DNA of 64,000 nucleotides from Balanoglossus misakiensis (lineage: Eukaryota; Hemichordata), in assembly GCA_040954595.2 (NCBI GenBank), contig CM082596.2, positions 10,540,001 to 10,604,000 on the forward strand, written 5' to 3'. The translations under genes were made by a program, and so were the position numbers. Positions 1 to 10,287 of this stretch are shown in pieces (within the stretch, counting starts at the first letter, position 1; every line of letters starts with the position of its first letter). The notes under the pieces are model-generated. The model searched no databases and had not been told where the DNA came from. It saw only the letters and a list, made by a program, of their open reading frames with translations.

Positions 1-1239
1 ACAGATCATTTATGAAGTCAATGTGAACAACTTTACTTGAAGTCAGTAAATTGTAAACAGAATACCAGAGTTGTATTAATTTGTCTGGTCACAATATGTC
101 TATAGACACATCACGTACATGGACATGAATGCAATAATGGACACAGATCATTTATGAAGTCAATGTGAACAACTTTACTTGAAGTCAGTAAATTGTAAAC
201 AGAATACCAGAGTTGTAATAATTTGTCTGGTCACAATATGTCTATCGACACATCACGTACATGGACATGAATGCAAGAATGGACACAGATCATTTATGAA
301 GTCAATGTGAACAACTTTACTTGAAGTCATTACATTGTAAACAGAATACCATAGTTGTATTAATTTGTCTGGTCACAATATGTCTATAGACACATCACGT
401 ACATGGACATGAATGCAAGAATGGACACAGATCATTTATGAAGTCAATGTGAACAACTTTACTTGAAGTCAGTAAATTGTAAACAGAATACCAGAGTTGT
501 AATAATTTGTCTGGTCACAATATGTCTATAGACACATCACGTACATGGACATGAATTCAAGAATGGACACAGATCATTTATGAAGTCAATGTGAACAATT
601 TTACTTTATGTCAGTACATTGTAAACAGAATATCAGAGTTGTAATAATTTGTCTGGTCACAATATGTCTATAGACACATCACGTACATGGACATGAATGC
701 AAGAATGGACACAGATCATTTATGAAGTCAATGTGAACAACTTTACTTGAAGTCATTACATTGTAAACAGAATACCATAGTTGTATTAATTTGTCTGGTC
801 ACAATATGTCTATAGACACATCACGTACATGGACATGACTGAAAGAATGGACACAGATCATTTATGAAGTCAATGTGAACAACTTTACTTGAAGTCATTA
901 CATTGTAAACAGAATACCATAGTTGTATTAATTTGTCTAGTCACAATATGTCTATAGACACATCACGTACATGGACATGAATGCAAGAATGGACACAGAT
1001 CATTTATGAAGTCAATGTGAACAACTTTACTTGAAGTCATTACATTGTAAACAGAATACCATAGTTGTATTAATTTGTCTAGTCACAATATGTCTATAGA
1101 CACATCACGTACATGGACATGACTGAAAGAATGGACACAGATCATTTATGAAGTCAATGTGAACAACTTTACTTGAAGTCATTACATTGTAAACAGAATA
1201 CCATAGTTGTATTAATTTGTCTAGTCACAATATGTCTAT

Positions 1240-3229
1240 AGACACATCACGTACATGGACATGAATGCAAGAATGGACACAGATCATTTATGAAGTCAAT
1301 GTGAACAACTTTACTTGAAGTCAGTAAATTGTAAACAGAATACCAGAGTTGTAATAATTTGTCTGGTCACAATATGTCTACAGACACATCACGTACATGG
1401 ACATGAATGCAAGAATGGACACAGATCATTTATGAAGTCAATGTGAACAATTTTACTTTATGTCACTACATTGTAAACAGAATATCAGAGTTGTAATAAT
1501 TTGTCTGGTCACAATATGTCTATAGACACATCACGTACATGGACATGAATGCAAGAATGGACACAGATCATTTATGAAGTCAATGTGAACAACTTTACTT
1601 GAAGTCAGTAAATTGTAAACAGAATATCAGAGTTGTATTAATTTGTCTGGTCACAATATGTCTATAGACACATCACGTACATGGACATGAATGCAAGAAT
1701 GGACACAGATCATTTTTGAAGTCAATGTGAACAACTTTACTTGAAGTCATTACATTGTAAATAGAATACCAGAGTTGTAATAATTTGTCTGGTCACAATA
1801 TGTCTATCGACACATCACGTACATGGACATGACTGCAAGAATGGACACAGATCATTTATGAAGTCAATGTGAACAACTTTACTTGAAGTCAGTAAATTGT
1901 AAACAGAATACCAGAGTTGTAATAATTTGTCTGGTCACAATATGTCTATTGACACATCACGTACATGGACATGACTGCAAGAATGGACACAGATCATTTA
2001 TGAAGTCAATGTGAACAACTTTACTTGAAGTCATTACATTGTAAACAGAATACCATAGTTGTATTAATTTGTCTGGTCACAATATTTCTATAGACACATC
2101 ACGTACATGGACATGACTGAAAGAATGGACACAGATCATTTATGAAGTCAATGTGAACAACTTTACTTGAAGTCATTACATTGTAAACAGAATACCATAG
2201 TTGTATTAATTTGTCTAGTCACAATATGTCTATAGACACATCACGTACATGGACATGAATGCAAGAATGGACACAGATCATTTATGAAGTCAATGTGAAC
2301 AACTTTACTTGAAGTCAGTAAATTGTAAACAGAATACCAGAGTTGTAATAATTTGTCTGGTCACAATATGTCTATAGACACATCACGTACATGGACATGA
2401 ATGCAAGAATGGACACAGATCATTTATGAAGTCAATGTGAACAATTTTACTTTATGTCACTACATTGTAAACAGAATATCAGAGTTGTAATAATTTGTCT
2501 GGTCACAATATGTCTATAGACACATCACGTACATGGACATGAATGCAAGAATGGACACAGATCATTTATGAAGTCAATGTGAACAACTTTACTTGAAGTC
2601 AGTAAATTGTAAACAGAATATCAGAGTTGTATTAATTTGTCTGGTCACAATATGTCTATAGACACATCACGTACATGGACATGAATGCAAGAATGGACAC
2701 AGATCATTTTTGAAGTCAATGTGAACAACTTTACTTGAAGTCAGTAAATTGTAAACAGAATACCAGAGTTGTAATAATTTGTCTGGTCACAATATGTCTA
2801 TCGACACATCACGTACATGGACATGACTGCAAGAATGGACACAGATCATTTATGAAGTCAATGTGAACAACTTTACTTGAAGTCAGTAAATTGTAAACAG
2901 AATACCAGAGTTGTAATAATTTGTCTGGTCACAATATGTCTATTGACACATCACGTACATGGACATGACTGCAAGAATGGACACAGATAATTTATGAAGT
3001 CAATGTGAACAACTTCACTTGAAGTCATTACATTGTAAACAGAATACCATAGCTGTATTAATTTGTCTGGTCACAATATGTCTATAGACACATCACGTAC
3101 ATGGACATGACTGAAAGAATGGACACAGATCATTTATGAAGTCAATGTGAACAACTTTACTTGAAGTCATTACATTGTAAACAGAATACCATAGTTGTAT
3201 TAATTTGTCTGGTCACAATATGTCTATAG
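1240..3229 (+). repeat. Seven-monomer higher-order repeat (994 bp), two copies
   Basis: Rare variants recur 994 bp (7 x 142) apart: 'tgtcactaca' at 1461 and 2455, 'catttttgaagtc' in the next-but-one monomer of each copy, then monomers with 'tctatcgaca' and 'tctattgaca' in the same order. The copies are therefore an amplified seven-monomer block (about 1240-2235 and 2234-3229) and not independent variation of single monomers. Confidence 0.8.
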
Positions 3230-3960
3230 ACACATCACGTACATGGACATGAATGCAAGAATGGACACAGATCATTTATGAAGTCAATGTGAACAACTTT
3301 ACTTGAAGTCAGTAAATTGTAAACAGAATATCAGAGTTGTATTAATTTGTCTGGTCACAATATGTCTATAGACACATCACGTACATGGACATGAATGCAA
3401 GAATGGACACAGATCATTTTTGAAGTCAATGTGAACAACTTTACTTGAAGTCAGTAAATTGTAAACAGAATACCAGAGTTGTAATAATTTGTCTGGTCAC
3501 AATATGTCTATCGACACATCACGTACATGGACATGACTGCAAGAATGGACACAGATCATTTATGAAGTCAATGTGAACAACTTTACTTGAAGTCAGTAAA
3601 TTGTAAACAGAATACCAGAGTTGTAATAATTTGTCTGGTCACAATATGTCTATTGACACATCACGTACATGGACATGACTGCAAGAATGGACACAGATAA
3701 TTTATGAAGTCAATGTGAACAACTTTACTTGAAGTCATTACATTGTAAACAGAATACCATAGCTGTATTAATTTGTCTGGTCACAATATGTCTATAGACA
3801 CATCACGTACATGGACATGACTGAAAGAATGGACACAGATCATTTATGAAGTCAATGTGAACAACTTTACTTGAAGTCATTACATTGTAAACAGAATACC
3901 ATAGTTGTATTAATTTGTCTGGTCACAATATGTCTATAGACACATCACGTACATGGACAT
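2540..3960 (+). repeat. Five-monomer higher-order repeat (710 bp), two copies
   Basis: The variant 'acagataatttatgaag' occurs at 2983 and 3693, 710 bp (5 x 142) apart, with the preceding monomers matching in subtype order ('atcagagttgtattaat', then 'catttttgaag', then 'tctatcgaca', then 'tctattgaca'). The block overlaps the seven-monomer unit, so different repeat orders were superimposed. Confidence 0.75.
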
Positions 3961-5355
3961 GAATGCAAGAATGGACACAGATCATTTATGAAGTCAATGT
4001 GAACAACTTTACTTGAAGTCAGTAAATTGTAAACAGAATACCAGAGTTGTAATAATTTGTCTGGTCACAATATGTCTATAGACACATCACGTACATGGAC
4101 GTGAATGCAAGAATGGACACAGATCATTTATGAAGTCAATGTGAACAACTTTACTTGAAGTCAGTAAATTGTAAACAGAATACCAGAGTTGTAATAATTT
4201 GTCTGGTCACAATATGTCTATCGACACATCACGTACACAGACATGACTGAAAGAATGGACACAGATCATTTATGAAGTCAATGTGAACAACTTTACTTGA
4301 AGTCATTACATTGTAAACAGAATACCATAGTTGTATTAATTTGTCTGGTCACAATATGTCTATAGACACATCACATACATGGACATGAATGCAAGAATGG
4401 ACACAGATCATTTATGAAGTCAATGTGAACAACTTTACTTGAAGTCAGTAAATTGTAAACAGAATACCAGAGTTGTATTAATTTGTCTGGTCACAATATG
4501 TCTATAGACACATCACGTACATGGACATGACTGCAAGAATGGACACAGATCATTTATGAAGTCAATGTGAACAACTTTACTTGAATTCAGTACATTGTAA
4601 ACAGAATACATGAGTTGAAATAGTTTGTCTGATCACAATATGTCTATAGACACATCACGTAAATTGACACAAATGAAAGAATGGTCACAGATCATTTATG
4701 AAGTCAATGTGAACAACTTTACTTGAAGTAAGCACATTGTAAACAGAATACATGAGTTGGAATAGTTTGTCTGATCACAATATGTCTATAGACACATCAC
4801 GTACATGGACATGAATGCAAGAATGGACACAGATCATTTATGAAGTCAATGTGAACAATTTTACTTTATGTCAGTACATTGTAAACAGAATATCAGAGTT
4901 GTAATAATTTGTCTGGTCACAATATGTCTATAGACACATCACGTACATGGACATGAATGCAAGAATGGACACAGATCATTTATGAAGTCAATGTGAACAA
5001 CTTTACTTGAAGTTAGTAAATTGTAAACAGAATACCGGAGTTGTAATAATTTGTCTGGTCACAATATGTCTATAGACATATCACGTACATGGACATGACT
5101 GCAAGAATGGACACAGATCATTTATGAAGTCAATGTGAACAACTTTACTTGAAGTCATTACATTGTAAACAGAATACCATAGTTGTATTAATTTGTCTGG
5201 TCACAATATGTCTATAGACACATCACGTACATGGACATGAATGCAAGAATGGACACAGATCATTTATGAAGTCAATGTGAACATCTTTACTTGAAGTCAG
5301 TAAATTGTAAACAGAATACCAGAGTTGTAATAATTTGTCTGGTCACAATATGTCT

Positions 5356-5359
5356 ATAG
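5356..5359. other. Target-site duplication, left copy (element 1)
   Basis: ATAG directly before the 5' LTR; the matching ATAG follows the 3' LTR at 13254-13257. Removing the element and one copy restores the satellite reading 'tgtctatagacacatc' without a gap. A 4-bp duplication is within the range of Ty3/Gypsy integrases. Confidence 0.9.
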
Positions 5360-5534
5360 TGTTACGTATTCTGCAAACTGCAAGTCAGTGCTGATGGGAC
5401 ATGTGTTACGTAGGTTCAGTCGGCTATTGTTTTGTGACCAGGTGTGTTTTTCGTGTGCGTTTCGTGTGCGTTTCGTTTGCTTTCTTTATTTGAATATTTA
5501 AGTGACCAGGTGTGAGGAATTAATTTTTGGCTAG

Positions 5535-5541
5535 TATAAAA
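5535..5541 (+). promoter_or_regulatory. TATA box of the 5' LTR
   Basis: TATAAAA, 175 bp into the LTR, followed by a GC-rich stretch ('agcccgctcg'). The same box lies at the same offset in the 3' LTR (12566-12572). Its position fits a U3 promoter with transcription starting about 25-30 bp downstream. Confidence 0.7.
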
Positions 5542-5679
5542 GCCCGCTCGTTGCCACGTTGTGCGAGTGGATGTTAATTTGACCTGGAGGAGGTGCTGCT
5601 CGTTTGAACCGTCTTGGAAGCTGTGGCTGCTCTTCTGAACAAGTTGTAAGTCGTGCTGTTTCGTGTGGAGCGGACTTTT

Positions 5680-5925
5680 GAAGCGGACTTTTGTGGAGCA
5701 GACTTTTGCGGACTTTTGTGGAGCAGACTTTTGCGGACTTTTGTGGAACCAGTTGGAGCTGGACTTTTGCCTGGACCGCCGTGTCGCTGTGTCTACGCTG
5801 AATTGCCGCCGAGATGGAGCTGTCGCTGTGTCTACGCTGAACTGCCGCCGAGTTGGAGCGGTCGCCGTGTCGCTGTGTCTACACTGAATTATCGCCGAGT
5901 TGCTGTGTCTACGTGTCCTCCGTCA
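5680..5925 (+). repeat. Minisatellite-like repeats inside the 5' LTR
   Basis: Two nested short repeats. First, copies of 'gcggacttttgtggagcaga' and shortened versions run from about 5680 to 5770. Second, about three imperfect copies of a 36-42 bp unit built on 'tgtcgctgtgtctacgctga' plus 'gccgccgag' run from about 5780 to 5925. The same structure is in the 3' LTR (about 12710-12955). It lies downstream of the TATA box, so it would be in the R/U5 leader of the RNA. Confidence 0.8.
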
Positions 5926-6232
5926 AATCAGCGGAACGTTCTAGCGGACATTGGACTTGTTCTGTTTCAGTTTATGCACACCTGGTCACGTTTAAAAAGG
6001 TAGTTCACTTGTTTCTTGTGTGTTTCTTTAGTTTATACTATTTAATGTTCACGATTACTTTAGTTATTATTAAATTCGTTATAAATAAGGTGATTTGCTG
6101 GTTGTTGTGACTTTTGTTGACCAACTTTGTTGCGTGCGGCGCTGGTTTGGTTCCTTACAAAGTACGCCATCCGGCTAGTGTGTTTATTGCTCGCCCTGTT
6201 TCGGCTGGAACGGCCAGCGTGTCGTAACAAAT

Positions 6233-6250
6233 TGGGGGCTCGTCCGGGAT
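6233..6250 (+). promoter_or_regulatory. Primer binding site, tRNA-Pro
   Basis: The 18 bases from 6233 (starting TGGGGGCTCG) begin 3 bp after the 5' LTR. They match the classical proline-tRNA primer site used by murine leukaemia virus and its relatives, being complementary to the 3' end of tRNA-Pro including CCA. This is where minus-strand DNA synthesis would start. Confidence 0.88.
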
Positions 6251-6308
6251 CTATCCTTGAATTCATTCAGTGCGCACGGTCAACAACGGTTCACAATTAC
6301 TATTCGTA

Positions 6309-6680
6309 ATGGCTTCCACAGCGGAGTTCAACATAACTGAGTTTGTTAAAAATGAAAATTTAACTGTTGATGATTTACAACGTTTGCGAAAGGCTGAACT
6401 AAAGCAGGTAGCTGCTCATTTAGGTGTCAGTCTTGGTAGTAATGTAACAAAAAAGGAAATTATTGATAGTATTTCTGCTTTCCTTGGTTTGACTAAACAT
6501 GGTATGCATAATGCTGAGAGTACTGAAGTGGCATTGGCAAAAATTGAACTTGAAAGAGAGAAATTAAGACTTGCTCAAGAAAGAGGAGAGGCCCAATTAT
6601 TGAGAGAAAAAGAAAGAGAAGAGGCCCAATTATTGAGAGAAAAAGAAAGAAGAATTCGAGTTGAGGAAGTTAGAACTTGA
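6309..6680 (+). CDS. gag: Element 1 gag, N-terminal part (SAP-like plus coiled coil)
   Basis: The first good ATG after the primer site, at 6309, gives a product starting MASTAEF. Residues of about 20-60 form two short helices with the pattern of a SAP-like motif (LRKAELKQVAAHLGV then KKEIIDSI), a module seen at the N terminus of Gmr1-type gag proteins. A highly charged Glu/Arg/Lys helix follows, probably a coiled coil, containing a perfect 33-bp tandem duplication (6588-6620 and 6621-6653, 11 residues each). The frame stops at 6680, where the long gag-pol frame, shifted by one base, is already open (overlap 6661-6680). Family members normally have gag in one frame, so a 1-base indel near 6669 is the simplest reading. 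Programmed frameshifting is possible, but no slippery site is evident. Confidence 0.8.
   Translation: MASTAEFNITEFVKNENLTVDDLQRLRKAELKQVAAHLGVSLGSNVTKKEIIDSISAFLGLTKHGMHNAESTEVALAKIELEREKLRLAQERGEAQLLREKEREEAQLLREKERRIRVEEVRT
6588..6653 (+). repeat. 33-bp tandem duplication in gag
   Basis: Two adjacent copies of a unit starting 'gaggcccaattattgagaga' (6588-6620, 6621-6653). It adds 11 residues to the charged helix in frame, compatible with a hendecad coiled-coil register. Confidence 0.85.
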
Positions 6681-9600
6681 ACTTCAGTTAAGTCGACAGA
6701 ATCATGAACCTGTTCAGAGCACTACGAGAAGTTCTGATTTTGATGTTACTAAATATATTAAGTTGGTCCCAAGGTTTTCTGAAGCCGAAGTAGATACTTA
6801 CTTTTTGGCTTTTGAGAAAATTGCGAGACAACTTAAGTGGCCAACTAAATTTTGGACTTTGTTGCTTCAAAGTGTGTTTGTTGGGAAAGCCCAGGAAGTG
6901 TTTTCTTCCCTGTCTGATTCAGATTCTGAAGATTATGAAATTGTCAAGAAAGCAGTTCTATCCGCTTATGAGTTAGTTCCCGAGGCTTATAGACAGAAGT
7001 TTAGAAATTTAAGGAGACAGACTGGACAAACCTTTGTTGAATTTGCAAGAGAGAAGGAAATTATATTTGATAGATGGTACCGTTCCTTGCAAACTGAAAA
7101 AGAATTTAATATACTGAGGGAGGTAATACTCATGGAGGAATTTAAGAACAGCATCCCTTTGGACATTAGAACCCATATTGATGAACATAAAGTTACAGAA
7201 CTAAAGCGGGCAGCCGTTATTGCTGATGATTATGAGCTTACTCACAAGAAAAGTGGTAGTAGCTCACCTAATTATAATAGGTATGGTAATAAACCTTTCA
7301 CTAATTATGCCAAATTTGATAACAGGGTAAATCATCCTAGTCCAGACAGAAAGGGCCAGTCTGTTGCTGCTAATAAGCCACCTGAGATAAGAAGGGGTCC
7401 TGTCTGTTTCCATTGTGGTAAAGTGGGGCACATTAAGTCTAATTGTTGTCAATGGAAGAAGAGTAACCAGAGGGATAGTAAACCTGTGGCTTTTGTTAAT
7501 AGAAATGCCGATATCCGTACAGATAGTCATATAAATATTGGTGATAAGTACCAAAGTTTGCCTGCACGAGATAACTGTAAAATCCCCAAGTCTATTCCTG
7601 ACGGTTATAGGGATTTTGTATCCCAAGGAGAGGTATCTGAATTATCTGACGTGCATGAAGTGAAGCCCATTATCATACTGAGGGATACTGGTGCCGCTCA
7701 ATCATTAATGTTAGCAGACGTCTTGCCAGAGAATGTATGTCGTTCAATGGATACCAGAATGTTGCTGCAAGGTATAGGTGGTAATTTTGTTTCGGTTCCT
7801 TTGTGTGAGGTTAATTTGAATTCTGACCTAGTCAATGGTCGGGTTAAAGTTGGCATTGTCCAATCTTTACCAATAGAGGGGGTAGATTTTCTCTTGGGGA
7901 ATGATTTAGCTGGGGGAAAGGTTCAAGTCTCTCCCATACTTACTAAATTTCCATCTGTCCAACCGGCCACAGAGGAATTAAAGGATACATTTCCGGGTAT
8001 ATTTCCATCATGTGCAGTTACCAGGTCACAGTCACGTGTTGCGCGTTTAGATGAGGCGAATTCTCCCGACGTTCCCAATTCTGGTGTTTGGTTGGCAGAA
8101 ACATTTTTCAAAGATTTAGACAGTGGGGATGGTCTATCTAAACCTGGTGATTCTGAGACCGTGTTTACTCAGACTTCTCTAATAAAAGAACAAAAGGCTG
8201 ATCCAATTCTGAATGACTTAATTCATAAGGCATTATCAGAATCTGAAGCCAACAATGTTCCAGAATGTTATTACATGAAGTCAGGAATTTTAATGAGAAA
8301 GTGGAGACCACCGTCTGTTCCTGCTGATCAGGATTGGTTGGTGAAAAATCAAATAGTGGTACCTGCATGTTATCGTCCTGAAATTCTGCGTTTGGCCCAC
8401 GAAATTCCTATGGCTGGGCATTTGGGCATTCGAAAAACACAGTCCAGGGTTATGGCTCATTTTTATTGGCCAAAATTGCATCAGGATGTTGTTGAATTTT
8501 GCAAAACTTGTCATACGTGTCAGCTGTTAGGCAAACCCCAGCCAGCGATCAAACCCGCTCCATTAATTCCAATTCCTGCGTTCGGCGAACCCTTCAGTAA
8601 GGTTCTAATTGATTGTGTGGGCCCTTTGCCGAGAACCAAATCGGGTAATAAATATCTTTTGACAATTTTAGACACATCGACCAGATTTCCTGAGGCTATT
8701 CCTTTGAAAAACATCTCTACCAAAGTAGTAGTTGACGCGCTAATGCATTTCTTCACACGATATGGTTTGCCCAAGGAGGTCCAAACAGATCAAGGGTCCA
8801 ACTTTATGTCTGGTTTATTTCAGGAAGTGTTGTGTCAATTGGGGGTTACACAGTTGCATTCGTCGGCCTACCATCCTCAATCTCAAGGTGCGTTGGAAAG
8901 GTATCACCAAACGCTAAAGAATATGTTGAAGGCATACTGCTTGGAATACCCTGGGGATTGGGATAAGGGCGTTGCATTTGTATTATTTGCCACAAGGGAT
9001 GCCCCTAACGAATCAACTGGTTTTACTCCCTTTGAACTTGTATATGGTCATGAAGTCAGGGGCCCTCTTAAATTCATCAAAGAGAGATTTCTTAATGAAC
9101 AGGATGATGTCAACCTCCTGGATTACGTTTCCAAATTTCGAGAACGTTTGACTAAGGCCTGTGATTTGGCTAGACACCATCTGAAACTGTCTCAGCAAAC
9201 CATGAAGAGGTATTATGATAGGGATAGTCAATTTCGCAAATTTAAAGTTGGTGACAAAGTTTTAGTTTTGTTACCTATACCAGGTGAACCATTATCCGCT
9301 AAATTCAGGGGGCCCTATGAAGTAGAAAAGAAATTGAATAGTGTGAATTATGTTATCCGAACCCCTGACAGACGCAAGACACGCAGGGTTTGTCATATTA
9401 ATATGTTGAAGCTGTATTTTGTTCGTGAAGGTGACCATAAGCATTCCGTTGGTTTGGCTGCTGCTGTCAACAATATGGATGTTCACAATGTCGATTGCAA
9501 TGATACAGAATGTGTTGAGTTTGAGGTGACTGAAGTTGATTCTATGACGGGAAAATTGTCTAATTCGGAAGCACTTGCTAATTTACAGTCTATTTTATGT

Positions 9601-10287
9601 CACTTGCCTGAGAATGAAAGGGCTGGCATTGTCAAACTTATAAATGAATATAAACCTCTGTTTTCCGATGAACCGGGTTGCACGTCCATAGCTGAACATG
9701 ACGTAGACGTCGGCAATGAACCCCCTATCAAACAACACCCCTATAGGTTAAATCCTTATAAAGCAGCCAAAGTTGAGGAGGAATTGCAGTATATGTTGGA
9801 CCACGACCTAATTGAACCAAGTGAGAGTAGTTGGAGCTCTCCAGTAGTGTTAGTACCAAAGCCAGACAAGTCTTTGAGATTTTGCATAGATTATCGCAAG
9901 GTAAATGCTGTTACGCGTACTGATTCCTATCCACTTCCTCGAATTGAGGATTGCATTGACAAAATTGGTACAGCCAAGTATGTAACCAAAATTGATTTGT
10001 TGAAAGGTTATTGGCAAGTACCTTTGTCTAACAGAGCCAGGAAAATTTCTGCTTTCATTACTCCAAACGGATTGTACCAGTTTAAAGTAATGCCCTTTGG
10101 CATGAAAAATGCCCCGGCTACATTTCAAAGGTTGATGAACAAGGTCACAGCCGGTTTAGCATATTGTGCTGTGTATATTGATGATATTCTGGTTTTCAGT
10201 GACACATGGGAAGATCATGTAACCCATTTAAGGAATCTGTTTCAGTGGCTTCACGAGGCTAATCTGGTGGTTAAGGGATGCCCCTAA
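6661..10287 (+). CDS. gag-pol: Element 1 gag-pol: SCAN-like capsid, zinc knuckle, protease, integrase, partial RT
   Basis: A 1208-codon open frame continuing gag after the frame change; the first codon is TTG and is not a real start. Residues of about 20-200 are an alpha-helical capsid resembling the SCAN domain of vertebrate zinc-finger proteins. A CCHC knuckle (C-X2-C-X4-H-X4-C) is at 249-262. The protease motif DTGA is at 342-345. Integrase has its zinc-binding His-Cys domain from about 580, the D-D-35-E triad at Asp651, Asp710 and Glu746, and a C-terminal GPY module near the phrase KFRGPYEV. Reverse transcriptase follows, with YIDD at 1172-1175. The frame ends just after the junction of a 1279-bp tandem duplication, so the RT C terminus and RNase H are cut off here and continue only after the second copy. 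INT before RT places it in the Gmr1 lineage. Confidence 0.92.
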   Translation: MRKLELELQLSRQNHEPVQSTTRSSDFDVTKYIKLVPRFSEAEVDTYFLAFEKIARQLKWPTKFWTLLLQSVFVGKAQEVFSSLSDSDSEDYEIVKKAVLSAYELVPEAYRQKFRNLRRQTGQTFVEFAREKEIIFDRWYRSLQTEKEFNILREVILMEEFKNSIPLDIRTHIDEHKVTELKRAAVIADDYELTHKKSGSSSPNYNRYGNKPFTNYAKFDNRVNHPSPDRKGQSVAANKPPEIRRGPVCFHCGKVGHIKSNCCQWKKSNQRDSKPVAFVNRNADIRTDSHINIGDKYQSLPARDNCKIPKSIPDGYRDFVSQGEVSELSDVHEVKPIIILRDTGAAQSLMLADVLPENVCRSMDTRMLLQGIGGNFVSVPLCEVNLNSDLVNGRVKVGIVQSLPIEGVDFLLGNDLAGGKVQVSPILTKFPSVQPATEELKDTFPGIFPSCAVTRSQSRVARLDEANSPDVPNSGVWLAETFFKDLDSGDGLSKPGDSETVFTQTSLIKEQKADPILNDLIHKALSESEANNVPECYYMKSGILMRKWRPPSVPADQDWLVKNQIVVPACYRPEILRLAHEIPMAGHLGIRKTQSRVMAHFYWPKLHQDVVEFCKTCHTCQLLGKPQPAIKPAPLIPIPAFGEPFSKVLIDCVGPLPRTKSGNKYLLTILDTSTRFPEAIPLKNISTKVVVDALMHFFTRYGLPKEVQTDQGSNFMSGLFQEVLCQLGVTQLHSSAYHPQSQGALERYHQTLKNMLKAYCLEYPGDWDKGVAFVLFATRDAPNESTGFTPFELVYGHEVRGPLKFIKERFLNEQDDVNLLDYVSKFRERLTKACDLARHHLKLSQQTMKRYYDRDSQFRKFKVGDKVLVLLPIPGEPLSAKFRGPYEVEKKLNSVNYVIRTPDRRKTRRVCHINMLKLYFVREGDHKHSVGLAAAVNNMDVHNVDCNDTECVEFEVTEVDSMTGKLSNSEALANLQSILCHLPENERAGIVKLINEYKPLFSDEPGCTSIAEHDVDVGNEPPIKQHPYRLNPYKAAKVEEELQYMLDHDLIEPSESSWSSPVVLVPKPDKSLRFCIDYRKVNAVTRTDSYPLPRIEDCIDKIGTAKYVTKIDLLKGYWQVPLSNRARKISAFITPNGLYQFKVMPFGMKNAPATFQRLMNKVTAGLAYCAVYIDDILVFSDTWEDHVTHLRNLFQWLHEANLVVKGCP
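8996..10274 (+). repeat. 1279-bp internal tandem duplication, copy 1
   Basis: Covers the integrase C terminus, the linker and most of RT. It is repeated directly at 10275-11553. The junction reads 'ggtggttaagggatgcc': the end of the unit joined back to its beginning, with 2 bp (AA) of microhomology. I find only two base differences between copies, one before YIDD (Ala versus Val) and one near the unit end (Trp versus Arg). Confidence 0.95.

Larger units (their letters stand above)
1..5359 (+). repeat. 142-bp satellite array, left segment
   Basis: Head-to-tail tandem repeat with a strict 142-bp period: the phrase 'acagatcatttatgaagtca' recurs at 1, 143, 285 and so on for about 38 copies. Monomers are AT-rich and differ by scattered substitutions, with at least three recurring subtypes that differ in the middle of the monomer ('gtcagtaaattg', 'gtcattacattg', 'tttatgtcagtacattg'). 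Monomer positions 97-108 hold the perfect palindrome TGTCTATAGACA in most copies. No reading frame of any length is present. The segment ends inside a monomer where element 1 is inserted. Function unknown; the monomer is close to the length of nucleosome-core DNA, which suits a centromeric or other heterochromatic satellite, but that is inference. Confidence 0.97.
5360..6229 (+). repeat. 5' LTR of element 1 (870 bp)
   Basis: Matches 12391-13253 almost base for base and has the inverted termini TGTTACG and CGTAACA. It contains a TATAAAA box at 5535, a GC-rich minisatellite-like stretch from about 5680 to 5925, and an ATTAAA at 6069-6074 that could serve as a variant polyadenylation signal. It keeps 7 bp ('catccgg', near 6168) that the 3' LTR lacks. 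The reading frames of up to 116 codons inside it come from its internal repeats and are not genes. Confidence 0.95.

Noticed and set aside
110-122. Hypoxia-response-like or E-box-like core (cacgtac) in every monomer
   Set aside because: A 5-base core is expected by chance and the full E-box CACGTG is absent; repetition only reflects the tandem array.
1-5359. Regular repeats resembling a CRISPR array
   Set aside because: There are no unique spacers: the whole 142-bp unit repeats, there is no cas gene and the sequence is eukaryotic.
5360-5390. Weak likeness of the element 1 LTR start (gtattctgcaaactgcaagtcag) to satellite words
   Set aside because: The match is short, needs several gaps and is partly on the opposite strand; it does not extend and is probably chance.
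5653-6110. Plus-strand reading frames of 74-116 codons inside the element 1 LTR, repeated at 12684-13141
   Set aside because: They come from GC-rich internal repeats of the LTR, overlap in different frames and have no domain; both copies lie in untranslated LTR sequence.
6661-6680. Programmed frameshift site between gag and pol of element 1
   Set aside because: The shift falls within gag, before the capsid, where a shift would leave no functional gag product, and no slippery sequence or following structure is evident.
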